In this document: positions 1-6,989 of the stretch, one piece after another
How the letters are laid out: each line of letters begins with the position of its first letter
Position numbering within the stretch: the first letter of the stretch is position 1
Source of the DNA: Nitrososphaerota archaeon
GTDB lineage: Archaea > Thermoproteota > Nitrososphaeria > Nitrososphaerales > Nitrosopumilaceae
DNA length: 54,051 nucleotides
NCBI GenBank assembly: GCA_028867675.1
Contig: JAGWGA010000009.1
Location: 1-54,051 of the forward strand
Direction: 5' to 3'
Made by a program: the position numbers and the translations under genes
The notes under the pieces: model-generated
Told to the model about the DNA's origin: nothing
Databases searched by the model: none
What the model saw: only the letters and a program-made list of their open reading frames with translations

Positions 1-173
1 TAATTGCTTTAAGAATTAGAAAAATTCAGATGATAAAATCTACGCTGACCCTTGTAGGAATTGATGGGCAAAACCATTCAACATACCAGGGAATGTGAAT
101 TACTGTGAAATCTTTTGAATCTGTTTTGATGAAAAACTGACAAGCGTAAATATTACGATGTCGTATATGAAAC

Positions 174-425
174 ATGGTTAGAGTAGGTACAGCAAAACTG
201 GCTGGACTCGTTATGACGCTAGGTATACTTGCCATGGCAAGTACTAACTTGGCATTTGCACAACAACCATCCTGTGGAGAGCAAGCTTACGTGTACAACG
301 TTGGATGCCTTCCATTAGATACAGCACATATGGTCGGCGCCATATTGGTGGCAAGCATAGCTGCATTTGCCATAGCATGGGGAGTAGCAGGGCGCCATCA
401 TCCTATAATATCCAACTTCGCATAA
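174..425 (+). CDS. Small two-helix membrane or secreted protein, unknown
   Basis: This 83-residue protein has a hydrophobic N-terminal segment (about residues 8-29, ending in an Ala-Phe-Ala signal-peptidase-like site), a short polar loop with two cysteines (about 34 and 45), and a second hydrophobic helix (about 53-72). It is probably an exported or membrane-inserted small protein. I do not recognise a family. Its stop codon TAA at 423-425 lies exactly at the left edge of a decayed transposase tail in the same orientation. Whether the present C-terminus is native or was created by that junction cannot be told from the sequence. Confidence 0.6.
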   Translation: MVRVGTAKLAGLVMTLGILAMASTNLAFAQQPSCGEQAYVYNVGCLPLDTAHMVGAILVASIAAFAIAWGVAGRHHPIISNFA

Positions 426-617
426 CCAATCTTAAACCTGAATGGAGTGAACACTCAATGTAAATTATAATTCATTTGTCTTAAGAGCTGCAGGATATTT
501 CCAAATTACATCAGATCGCATTAAGTACTAGGTAAAACACCGAGTGAATTTTGTGGATTTAAAACCAAAAGAAATAACAAATGAATAACTTTAATTCAAA
601 ATTCAAGTAAAAATTAA
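421..617 (+). pseudogene. Decayed C-terminal tail of a DDE transposase (copy A)
   Basis: This stretch aligns base by base with the better preserved tails at 979-1209 and 7761-7985. Shared parts are the ATAAC start, the AATGGAG block near 440, the ATATTTC-AATTACATCAGA block near 495-515, the GGTAAAACACCGAGTGAA block (Gly-Lys-Thr-Pro-Ser-Glu) near 530-548, and the closing TTAATTCAAAATTCAAGTAAA before a stop at 615-617. It is about 25 bases shorter than copy B and carries in-frame stops, so it is not coding. The first 25 bases are the least certain part of the alignment. It fills the gap between the 83-residue gene and the PH-like gene. Confidence 0.7.
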
Positions 618-623
618 GATAAG

Positions 624-986
624 ATGGCAGGAAAAATAAGTGTAGAAAACGAAAATCTGGTCTTTACGCTGACTGGAGTAGACAAGGTGCTTGCTCTAAA
701 GAGTAAACTTACGGTTCCATTGAAGCACATCAAGTCAGTATCTACAGCCAAGGCCGATTGGAACTATTTCAGGATGTTGAAAGTGGCTGGTACAAGGATC
801 CCAGAATTAGTAGTTGATGGGAGATTCTTGAGCAAGGAAGGTTTACTTTTCTACGAAATGCATGACCCTGACAAATGTATTACAGTTGAATTGGAAAATG
901 AAAAATACAAGAAGGTTGTCTTTGAGGTTTTTGATAAGGATGCTACCGCAAAAATGATTCAGGAAGCACTTGATAGATTACAATAA
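624..986 (+). CDS. PH-domain-like protein
   Basis: A 120-residue soluble protein of alternating short beta strands with a C-terminal helix. It looks like the small bacterial/archaeal PH-like family: an N-terminal strand pair, a Val-Pro-Leu-Lys-His-Ile-Lys strand around residues 31-37 and an amphipathic helix over the last 15 residues. No catalytic motif is visible and no signal peptide is present. The gene sits between two transposase tails in the same orientation. Its last codon and stop (CAA TAA, 981-986) are also the first bases of the right-hand tail. The function is not known. Confidence 0.65.
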   Translation: MAGKISVENENLVFTLTGVDKVLALKSKLTVPLKHIKSVSTAKADWNYFRMLKVAGTRIPELVVDGRFLSKEGLLFYEMHDPDKCITVELENEKYKKVVFEVFDKDATAKMIQEALDRLQ

Positions 987-1209
987 CAAGATGGAACGAT
1001 TGAACGGAGAGTTTAGAGATCGTGAGAAGGTAGTTAGAGGTCTAAAGAAAGAAGATTCATCTTTGATTTCAGGTTATCAGATATTTCATAATTACATTAG
1101 ACCGCATACGGGATTAGATGGTAAAACCCCGAGTGAAATGTGTGGTATTATAATCAAGGGTACGAATAAGTGGCAAACCTTAATTCAAAATGCAAGTAAA
1201 ATTGTGTGA
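979..1209 (+). pseudogene. C-terminal tail of a DDE transposase (copy B), frame open
   Basis: About 75 codons encode the end of a DDE/rve-type transposase. They run from Asn-Asn-Lys-Met-Glu-Arg-Leu-Asn-Gly-Glu, whose first Glu is probably the last catalytic acid of the DDE triad, through an Asn-Tyr-Ile-Arg-Pro-His and Gly-Lys-Thr-Pro-Ser-Glu block, to a final Asn-Ala-Ser-Lys-Ile-Val. The N-terminal part with the first two acidic residues is missing, so it cannot be an active transposase. Unlike copies A and C the frame has no internal stop. An ATG at 991 could start a 72-residue peptide. The stop TGA (1207-1209) overlaps the ATG of the next gene by one base. Confidence 0.75.
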
Positions 1210-1526
1210 TGAAAATATCATGGTTGTTCCTCTCGATTCTTTTTATTCCTTTGATCAATGCTAATCTTACTGCTAATGCATATCCTACTGGTACATCTGC
1301 TGATTTGCCAGCTGGTATTCATTCATCAGATTTACAACAAGGAATAATTGACAATCTTCAAAAATCACTAGATCAACAAAAACAGCAAAATGAGACGCAA
1401 CATGCTCAAGATTTGCAAATCATATCGTTCCTATTGGCATTGTCAATAGGATTAGCTTGTGTTGTAGTTGCCTTAACCTTGGTTTTTCTAAAGAACCGAA
1501 GATCACTTGATAAAGGAATTCTTTAG
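1209..1526 (+). CDS. Secreted/membrane protein with signal peptide and C-terminal helix
   Basis: A 105-residue protein if started at ATG 1209; a GTG one codon upstream is also possible. The N-terminus is a clear signal sequence (hydrophobic about 5-24, ending Ala-Asn-Ala-Tyr). A glutamine-rich polar stretch (about 45-70) that may form a coiled coil follows, then a transmembrane helix (about 73-95) and a short basic tail. This suggests a protein held in the membrane by its C-terminal helix with the polar part outside. No family is recognised. The start codon overlaps the stop of the preceding transposase tail. Confidence 0.6.
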   Translation: MKISWLFLSILFIPLINANLTANAYPTGTSADLPAGIHSSDLQQGIIDNLQKSLDQQKQQNETQHAQDLQIISFLLALSIGLACVVVALTLVFLKNRRSLDKGIL

Positions 1527-1722
1527 ATCAACCGATTTTTGACAGAGAGAAGATCAACCATAGACTTGACAGAACCCAAAACGATCATCTTTTTATTTTA
1601 TCAGTGTGTATGTCTATCCGGGTAGCAACCAACGGAATTACTCACTGACGCGCCTATGCCGGATCAGTGAAAATGTAGTCTGAGGATTACTGGATACTTC
1701 CCATTGTATTGCTATCCAGATA

Positions 1723-2076
1723 TTATTCCATTCTTTTGTAGATTGACTTGAAATCTTCTGCGATTAGGTATGCAGTGTTTTCAATGTGCGTCATTTCAGT
1801 CATGTTTGATTTGCCTCTTGCAATTTGTCTGACTAGTGTCATACATTTGTGAATCTGGTTATGATCAAGGGCATCCTCACCAGACATGGCATTAAAACAA
1901 TCTACAAAATCAAGGCAAAAATTCAAGACTATTAATTCCCAGTTGTTTGTATTGATTGGATATCCTATACCTTGAGCAAATAAACGAAATTCATTACTTC
2001 TATCAATTAGGAGCATCTCTAGTGCCTGATGGGATTTTCTCAAATCATACTTGTCTAGAGCGCTTGAGCCTTGCAT
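1723..2076 (-). CDS. Conserved-looking helical protein, unknown
   Basis: A 117-residue, mostly helical soluble protein without signal peptide or recognisable motif. It has evenly spread charged residues, two cysteines in a central hydrophobic helix (Phe-Cys-Leu-Asp-Phe-Val-Asp-Cys around residues 53-60) and ends with basic residues. The 196 bases between it and the upstream plus-strand gene hold no gene; they contain two ATCAGTG repeats and an inverted CACTGA between them. I cannot assign a function. Confidence 0.5.
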   Translation of the reverse strand: MQGSSALDKYDLRKSHQALEMLLIDRSNEFRLFAQGIGYPINTNNWELIVLNFCLDFVDCFNAMSGEDALDHNQIHKCMTLVRQIARGKSNMTEMTHIENTAYLIAEDFKSIYKRME

Positions 2077-2183
2077 GGGTATACTTACGTGTAAATTGTA
2101 TTTTAAGATGGATCCTGGTTTGTCTAATTGATAATAGAGCTGCGTCTGTTTGGTTGTGCTATGATTCTTGAATAGAATTTATC

Positions 2184-2495
2184 TTATTTTGATTTGTTAC
2201 ACTTTGGCAGTCTTCCATGTTCATACTGGAATGCTGTCAACTGTTTTTCTTCTTCGGCTTCTGGGAATAACGTCTCGTGATAACAAAATGATACTGTACC
2301 CTTGATGCATGAATCTATTGAATTCAGATGTTCTCCTAGTCTTTGCTGGATGTTATTGCTTGCACCAATGTACGTAGTTTCATGTTCTGATCCAAGAAAA
2401 TATACTCCTGCCTTGATTGGAGCCTTGCTTATAGTTTCCTTGTTAAATGGTACCCAGTCAGAATATGACATTACATGTCTTTTCATGTCTGACAT
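2184..2495 (-). CDS. GIY-YIG nuclease-domain protein
   Basis: A 103-residue single-domain protein with the GIY-YIG fold signature: Gly-Val-Tyr at residues 30-32, Tyr-Ile-Gly at 42-44 and the conserved arginine (Arg52) followed by Leu-Gly-Glu-His. GIY-YIG domains cut DNA in repair, restriction and homing enzymes. Stand-alone versions of this size are common and mostly uncharacterised. No other domain is attached, so partner and target are unknown. It stands alone, divergent from the zinc-ribbon gene at 2576. Confidence 0.75.
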   Translation of the reverse strand: MSDMKRHVMSYSDWVPFNKETISKAPIKAGVYFLGSEHETTYIGASNNIQQRLGEHLNSIDSCIKGTVSFCYHETLFPEAEEEKQLTAFQYEHGRLPKCNKSK

Positions 2496-2575
2496 TTAAC
2501 AGATTAGGTCAACATTTTATATTTTGGTGATAATGTATGTCACCCTTATTAGTGTCGGACGCGATATATTACACC

Positions 2576-2782
2576 ATGAACATATATGATAAAAAATCAG
2601 TCCACTGTTCCCAGTGTGACAGGTTCATAGGCGAGATTGACTATGATGCAGTAGTCGTTTTACCAAAATGTGGCAAATGTGCAAATCCAATGCCAGAAGG
2701 AGATGATAAAGTGCAATACATTGTAAGCAAGTTTAACAAAAATCCAAAAAGTCTGGTACCCGTGGATTCCACTGTTGCTTAA
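2576..2782 (+). CDS. Small zinc-ribbon-like protein
   Basis: A 68-residue protein with two Cys pairs (Cys-x-x-Cys at about residues 10-13 and again at about 32-35), the spacing of a small zinc ribbon. I chose ATG 2576 over the in-frame ATG 2537 because a TATA-like TTTTATATTTT at 2515-2525 predicts a transcript starting near 2545, downstream of 2537. It has no membrane segment. The function is unknown; such proteins often bind nucleic acid or act in protein complexes. Confidence 0.6.
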   Translation: MNIYDKKSVHCSQCDRFIGEIDYDAVVVLPKCGKCANPMPEGDDKVQYIVSKFNKNPKSLVPVDSTVA

Positions 2783-2829
2783 TTTTTTTGTAGAAATTAT
2801 AATTTCATACAGAATACAAAATCAAAAAC

Positions 2830-3306
2830 TCAGTGACATTCTTTCATTTCTTTCATGAATTTTTCTCCTGCTTGTTTGAGTTCGTCAGGAGTCATGTCTT
2901 TTTTGCGAGTTGCAATAGCCCAAACATGTCCAAAAGGATCCACAATTGATCCGAATCTATCTCCCCAAAAAGCGTCCATCAGAGCCATTTGTGATTTTGC
3001 TCCTGCAGAAATTGCTCTGTTGAACACATCGTCTGTATTTTCAACATACAAGAAAATTCCACTACTTGGTCCTCCCACTGATTGAGGTGACAGAGCTCCC
3101 ATTTGTGGTTGTTCGTCACTTAGCATGATTCTAGAATCTCCTATCTTGATTTCGGCATGCATGATACTTTTTCCATCTGGTCCTGGAAATCTGTTGATCT
3201 CTTGAGCACCAAATGCCTTTTTGTAAAATTCAATTGCATTTGCAGCTCCACGCACTGTGAGAGTCGGTGTTACGGTATGATATCCTTCTGGAATGGGCTT
3301 GGTCAA
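2830..3306 (-). CDS. VOC-superfamily (glyoxalase/PhnB-like) protein
   Basis: A 158-residue protein of the vicinal oxygen chelate fold, most like the PhnB/YdcL type: an N-terminal beta strand with Val-Thr-Pro-Thr-Leu-Thr-Val, the motif Ala-Ile-Glu-Phe-Tyr-Lys-Lys-Ala-Phe-Gly (about 25-34), and a C-terminal Asp-Pro-Phe-Gly-His-Val-Trp block (about 123-129) typical of the second metal-binding half. The last 20 residues are a charged helix. Members include glyoxalases, dioxygenases and resistance proteins; the substrate cannot be told. It is divergent from the fluoride operon that begins at about 3400. Confidence 0.8.
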   Translation of the reverse strand: MTKPIPEGYHTVTPTLTVRGAANAIEFYKKAFGAQEINRFPGPDGKSIMHAEIKIGDSRIMLSDEQPQMGALSPQSVGGPSSGIFLYVENTDDVFNRAISAGAKSQMALMDAFWGDRFGSIVDPFGHVWAIATRKKDMTPDELKQAGEKFMKEMKECH

Positions 3307-3400
3307 GTTACGCCTTTGTGTACTATGAAGATAATTTTAACTGTTTTGACATGGAATTACTGGACACATTGTATTTTTCATAGCAACAAAACATTTTGTA

Positions 3401-3416
3401 AAAAGCCTTAAAAATG
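3401..3416 (+). promoter_or_regulatory. Archaeal promoter of the fluoride operon
   Basis: An A-rich BRE-like AAAAG followed by the TATA-like CTTAAAAAT (centre about 3411). Archaeal transcription begins about 25 bases downstream of the TATA centre, which puts the first base at about 3435, just before the riboswitch aptamer at 3436. That agreement supports both calls. Confidence 0.5.
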
Positions 3417-3435
3417 GCACATATAAGAGTAAAGA

Positions 3436-3504
3436 AAGGCTATGACATTAGCCTTGGAATAAACTCCTAAACTGCCCAAGAAAGGTGCTGATAATGTCTA
3501 CCTA
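3436..3504 (+). ncRNA. Fluoride riboswitch aptamer (crcB RNA motif)
   Basis: The core matches the fluoride riboswitch. A stem GGC...GCC (3438-3440 / 3451-3453) encloses TATGACATTA. Then come a small extra GGA/TCC hairpin, the conserved AAACTGCCC (3469-3477), and GCTGAT-AATG-TCTAC (3487-3501). In the known Thermotoga petrophila aptamer the paired segments are GGCC with GGCC; here CATT (3445-3448) pairs with AATG (3493-3496), so the pairing is kept while the bases differ. This covariation plus the downstream crcB gene makes the call strong. The known ligand is fluoride. Confidence 0.9.
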
Positions 3505-3526
3505 ATGGAAATTAAATAGGTAGACA
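3495..3526 (+). promoter_or_regulatory. Expression-platform hairpin of the fluoride riboswitch
   Basis: TGTCTACCTA (3495-3504) and TAGGTAGACA (3517-3526) form a perfect 10-base-pair inverted repeat with a 12-base loop, ending one base before the ATG at 3528. The left arm is also the 3' strand of the aptamer, so the two folds exclude each other. Inferred mechanism: without fluoride the hairpin hides the ribosome-binding region (AGGTAGA) next to the start codon; with fluoride the aptamer holds the left arm and the start site is freed. This would be a translational ON switch. Confidence 0.7.
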
Positions 3527-3527
3527 A

Positions 3528-4703
3528 ATGAACACAAAAAATAAAAAACAAAAATTGGGCTGGTACAAAAATCTAGTCTATTCAATAATACTTGTAGTCA
3601 TCATAATGACAGGACTCATAGTTCCTGTGAGTGCAGTAGAATTTGAGGCACAGCTTAGCACTACGTCTACCATGACAAAACCAACATTTCAATTCGTCAG
3701 GACATATGTGATTGATTATCCAAATGGTGGAGAGATAAAAAATCTATTAAATGGCAAAAATACTTCCATGACATTTCACCTAGACCCATCTGATCCGATA
3801 AAGCAATCACTTGTCAAAAATCTCAATTCTGAAATTATCGGGGATCTCAAGAGTGCTGCAAATATCACAGATGCAGACATTACATATTATGCAACACTGT
3901 ATACAACAGATACCGAAGCTCACATTGATTATAAAATAACGTTTATTCCAACTGTATCAAATTATGTGTTAAGGAAAGCAACTAGTGACAGTGCAGCCAT
4001 TCTTGATACCCAGTGGAGGGGGTTAACTATACAAAATCCAATACTTGTAAACACTTCAAGTTATGGGCAGTTTGACATCAATTCTCCAATTGATTTTGTA
4101 AAAAAACAATTCCCTGATCTTTACAGCAAGTTACAGGGAACAAATGCAGAGAATCTATTTGAAATTCCGTTAATGTCATCAAATGATCTTATGAGTGATC
4201 CAATATCAAAATGGCAACACCTGTTTGACCCTGCATATACACTTGTAGAAACAAATTCTCTTGGATATAGAGGGCAAAAAATAACCATCTCAACATATGC
4301 TACTGGTGAAAGCAACATAAGCGAGGGACTCATGTTACCTACTGTTAAAAATTCTGATTTGAAGGCAGACATGGATTATCCAGTAAGCTACACAGAACGA
4401 GCAGGTTCCGCCAGCATACAAATCGACGGTTATGTTGCAGTGGCAGACATAAATGGCATTGAATACTTTGGTTCCAGTCCTCAGACACCACAGAATAGTG
4501 GAATAAACTCGACAGGAAACTATTCTGCTCAGGTTATCTATTCTATGGCAGCATTTGCTGTTGTAATAGCTATAGGTATTTTCTGGTGGAGTAATAGAAT
4601 GACTAAAGCTGCAATCAAAAGAGGGGTAGACAACAGTCCGCCGCCATCATTCCAGTATGAAGCAAGAAAACACTGGGCAGATAGATTTGATGAGGAAAAA
4701 TGA
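3528..4703 (+). CDS. Membrane-anchored extracytoplasmic protein, fluoride operon
   Basis: A 391-residue protein, the first gene behind the fluoride riboswitch, overlapping crcB by four bases (ATGA). It has a basic N-terminus, a transmembrane or signal segment (about 16-36), an extracytoplasmic domain of about 300 residues rich in Thr, Ser, Asp and Asn with several N-x-S/T sites, a second transmembrane helix (about 334-354), and a cytoplasmic tail ending in charged residues. I recognise no family. Position and overlap imply it is made with CrcB in response to fluoride, but its role (sensor, channel partner, wall protein) is unknown. Confidence 0.8.
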   Translation: MNTKNKKQKLGWYKNLVYSIILVVIIMTGLIVPVSAVEFEAQLSTTSTMTKPTFQFVRTYVIDYPNGGEIKNLLNGKNTSMTFHLDPSDPIKQSLVKNLNSEIIGDLKSAANITDADITYYATLYTTDTEAHIDYKITFIPTVSNYVLRKATSDSAAILDTQWRGLTIQNPILVNTSSYGQFDINSPIDFVKKQFPDLYSKLQGTNAENLFEIPLMSSNDLMSDPISKWQHLFDPAYTLVETNSLGYRGQKITISTYATGESNISEGLMLPTVKNSDLKADMDYPVSYTERAGSASIQIDGYVAVADINGIEYFGSSPQTPQNSGINSTGNYSAQVIYSMAAFAVVIAIGIFWWSNRMTKAAIKRGVDNSPPPSFQYEARKHWADRFDEEK

Positions 4704-5098
4704 TCATACCTCCAAAGGGAATTGAAATTGCATTTCTTGCGGTAGGAGGACTTGGGGGAACATTTCTCAGATATGGAATTACAAAATCACCATTACTTCT
4801 TGGTACATTACCTGTAAATGTATTAATTGTAAATGTAATTGGAAGTTTCATACTAGGGGCATTTGCAATATTGTCGCAACAGTGGAATCTTGATCAAAAA
4901 TTTGCAATGTTGATTGCAATAGGTTTCTGTGGTGGACTAACTACAATGTCTTCTTTTGCAATGGATACGTCAAATTTGATTAATGACAGGCAATATTCTT
5001 TAATGACAATCAACATAATTACTAATGTTGGTCTATCGCTTGGTGCAATATTTGGTGGCAGAGCTTTGACAAGTGTAATACTTGGAGGATTAAAATAA
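4700..5098 (+). CDS. crcB: Fluoride channel CrcB/Fluc
   Basis: A 132-residue four-helix membrane protein with the Fluc signatures: Gly-Gly-Leu-Gly-Gly-Thr-Phe-Leu-Arg-Tyr near residues 13-22, Asn-Val-Ile-Gly-Ser-Phe around 50, and Gly-Phe-Cys-Gly-Gly-Leu-Thr-Thr-Met-Ser-Ser-Phe near 73-84. The family forms dual-topology dimers that let fluoride leave the cell. A single gene is present, so a homodimer is expected. It overlaps the upstream gene by ATGA and is followed after one base by the DUF190 gene, giving one operon behind the fluoride riboswitch. Confidence 0.95.
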   Translation: MIIPPKGIEIAFLAVGGLGGTFLRYGITKSPLLLGTLPVNVLIVNVIGSFILGAFAILSQQWNLDQKFAMLIAIGFCGGLTTMSSFAMDTSNLINDRQYSLMTINIITNVGLSLGAIFGGRALTSVILGGLK

Positions 5099-5099
5099 A

Positions 5100-5414
5100 A
5101 TGAGAACTGCAAAGATGTGGTCTCTTGTCATAAGAATCAAGAGAAATGACACTACAAGAGGAAAACGTGCTCACATTCTGATACTTGATATTTTAAAGAA
5201 GGGAAACATTACAGGTGCTACTGTATGGACTGGCGTTGATGGGTATGGAAAGCGTGGAAAATCTACTCTTCATTTAGAAGGAATTGCAGTAAACATGCCA
5301 CTTATTATCGAAGCAATTGATGAACTAGAAAAACTGGAAAAGATTCTGCCTGAGATCAAGGAAGTAGTTGATGATAACGGTCTGATTACGATGCAAGAAG
5401 TCGGCGTAATCTAA
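5100..5414 (+). CDS. DUF190 family protein
   Basis: A 104-residue soluble protein of the DUF190 (PII-like fold) family: Gly-Lys-Arg-Ala-His-Ile-Leu-Ile-Leu-Asp at about 21-30, then Gly-Asn-Ile-Thr-Gly-Ala-Thr-Val-Trp and a Gly-x-Gly-x-x-Gly-Lys loop. DUF190 genes are often found next to crcB, and the PII-like fold suggests a small-ligand sensor, possibly controlling the channel; that role is inference. It starts one base after the crcB stop, so it is the third gene of the riboswitch-controlled operon. Confidence 0.88.
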   Translation: MRTAKMWSLVIRIKRNDTTRGKRAHILILDILKKGNITGATVWTGVDGYGKRGKSTLHLEGIAVNMPLIIEAIDELEKLEKILPEIKEVVDDNGLITMQEVGVI

Positions 5415-5431
5415 GTCCAGTTTAGATTCTC

Positions 5432-5448
5432 ACAGGTCTGAACCCTGT
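5432..5448 (+). terminator. Possible hairpin at the end of the fluoride operon
   Basis: ACAGG (5432-5436) and CCTGT (5444-5448) form a 5-base-pair stem with a 7-base loop, 18 bases after the DUF190 stop. No T-run follows directly, so termination is only a guess. Confidence 0.2.
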
Positions 5449-5536
5449 AGAACTAGAACTCTTAGTTGATAGTTTGTATGATACAGGAACATACTTTACT
5501 AAATATTGTATCAAGAAACTCATATTTTGATAGTAT

Positions 5537-5863
5537 GTGGACATTAAGCAAAAAACGATCGTTCCATTTGTAGCATACATAATTTTGCTACTAGGCGTTG
5601 CAGTATTGTTGATGTTATCATATTTTTTTAGTTACATGATTCAACAAACTCATACTAGCACAGGTTATGCTGAGATTCTGTTGATAACTATGCCGTTATG
5701 CATTCTTGATTTTGGAATCATTATACAATCATTGAGATTGAAACTAGTAAATACAATATTCATAATTGTTATTTTAATAGTAAATATTTTAGTTATTTTT
5801 TCTTTCATATTTCTTGGAGCAGTGAGCCTTTTAATGTTTGGAATAGGAAGTCATAATGCGTAG
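5537..5863 (+). CDS. Small polytopic membrane protein, unknown
   Basis: A 108-residue protein with a GTG start and about three to four hydrophobic helices (about 9-31, 42-60, 68-80, 83-104) and few charged residues. No family is recognised. Its end overlaps the next gene by eight bases, and that gene is also a small membrane protein, so the two are probably translated together and may form one complex. Confidence 0.55.
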   Translation: MDIKQKTIVPFVAYIILLLGVAVLLMLSYFFSYMIQQTHTSTGYAEILLITMPLCILDFGIIIQSLRLKLVNTIFIIVILIVNILVIFSFIFLGAVSLLMFGIGSHNA

Positions 5864-6350
5864 TCAAGATTCCATGTGGAAGAGACCTAACCTATATGCA
5901 ACCATTGTTAGTTTGTACTTGTTTTTTCTCATTGCAATGTTCTTGTTAGTCATTGTTTATTTTTTTTATACACAATCATTAGCATGTGAAACCGATTACT
6001 ATCATTGCAATGGTCCAGCTTCTCTTGGTGCAGGTGTAATTTTGATATTTTTGTTTGGGGCTATCATAGTTTTTTTTATTTTAGGGATTCCATCGATTAT
6101 TGGATCAATATTTTTAATGCAGAAAAAGAAGAAAGGAGTTTACCTTTCACTGATTCCATTAATATTTTGGACTCTCGTTTCCTCCTATCTAATCTGGGCG
6201 ACAATTTCTCCATTCAACATTAATGTATTTGAAAAGAATCTGCTATCAGGCATATTGATATTTTCATGGTTACCTCTGAACTCAGTTATGATGGGATTTC
6301 TAGTAAAAGGATGGAAAAGTGTACAGTGGCAAAAGAAATTACCTAACTAG
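5856..6350 (+). CDS. Polytopic membrane protein, unknown
   Basis: A 164-residue protein with about four transmembrane helices (about 15-37, 52-80, 91-113, 127-147), a short loop with two cysteines between helices 1 and 2 (Cys-Glu-Thr-Asp-Tyr-Tyr-His-Cys), and a basic C-terminus. It overlaps the previous membrane-protein gene by eight bases. There is no sign of a transporter motif or catalytic residues. Function unknown. Confidence 0.6.
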   Translation: MRSQDSMWKRPNLYATIVSLYLFFLIAMFLLVIVYFFYTQSLACETDYYHCNGPASLGAGVILIFLFGAIIVFFILGIPSIIGSIFLMQKKKKGVYLSLIPLIFWTLVSSYLIWATISPFNINVFEKNLLSGILIFSWLPLNSVMMGFLVKGWKSVQWQKKLPN

Positions 6351-6452
6351 ATGATAGATACTCATCAAAGTTCTGTAAGACTCGCTTACTATTTTTGTAT
6401 AATATGACACTAATCAATAATAAAGAAGATCATTCTGGGAACTGTCTAATTT

Positions 6453-6489
6453 GAGGGACACGAGTTGAATAATTCTTCGTGTCAACCTC
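6453..6489. terminator. Imperfect hairpin between convergent genes
   Basis: GAGG-g-ACACGA (6453-6463) pairs with TCGTGT-caa-CCTC (6477-6489), loop 13 bases. It lies between the end of a plus-strand gene (6350) and the end of a minus-strand gene (6503), where a two-way terminator would be useful. A regulatory or decayed element is equally possible. Confidence 0.3.
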
Positions 6490-6502
6490 GGGACATGAGA
6501 CA

Positions 6503-6925
6503 TTAACCACATTGGTGTTTTAGTATGCTTTCCATAAATGGTATTGTCTCTACACAGTTAATCGCAAAATATACTTCAAAAATTGAAAATGCCAATACTA
6601 TTCCTACAATAAAACCTGATGTAACCCTTCTAAAGATAAACTCAATCAATGTTATAGCCCCAATCATTCCAATTAACGCTTCATAAAGTGTAGCACCTGT
6701 TGATGTGCTGATATATTCTGTAAGAAAACTTAAACCGTTGTTTGGATCATGAGCATACGATGCGAGCATGAGACTGCCATATATTAGAATTCCATAAGAC
6801 ATTCCCTCAAACATCTTTTGGACGTTTTTCTTACCTAATTCGTTACGAAATGCAAATAGAACTATCATCAATGGAGTAAAAATTGGAAATAACCATGCTA
6901 CTGATGCTGGTGTAATTATTGCCAT
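6503..6925 (-). CDS. Integral membrane protein, unknown
   Basis: A 140-residue protein with about four hydrophobic segments (about 5-25, 43-60, 80-97, 103-122) joined by short polar loops, and two cysteines near the C-terminus. It has no signal for a known family. It is divergent from the DUF2971-like gene at 6990 and convergent with the two-gene membrane cluster to its left. Confidence 0.6.
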   Translation of the reverse strand: MAIITPASVAWLFPIFTPLMIVLFAFRNELGKKNVQKMFEGMSYGILIYGSLMLASYAHDPNNGLSFLTEYISTSTGATLYEALIGMIGAITLIEFIFRRVTSGFIVGIVLAFSIFEVYFAINCVETIPFMESILKHQCG

Positions 6926-6989
6926 CTGACTAATTCATAACATGTGAATAAAAATAGTTCTTTTAAACTTGATATTTCATAGAACTTTC

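Noticed and set aside
127-145. TGATGA followed by CTGA, a possible box C/D RNA
   Set aside because: Only four bases separate the boxes and no second pair with proper spacing exists.
1-173. Possible gene at the left window edge
   Set aside because: No frame with a plausible start or motif; nothing supportable is seen here apart from the promoter region of the gene at 174.
1595-1680. Two ATCAGTG copies with an inverted CACTGA and CCGG pairs, possibly an RNA or inverted repeat of an element
   Set aside because: The pairs do not make one consistent fold and no terminal repeats or target duplication are visible.
5432-5448. Hairpin that looks at first like a tRNA T-arm, possibly a left attachment site for the recombinase
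   Set aside because: Its bases do not match the T-arm of tRNA-Ala(CGC) and the T-loop consensus is not in register, so it cannot be the repeat created by integration there.
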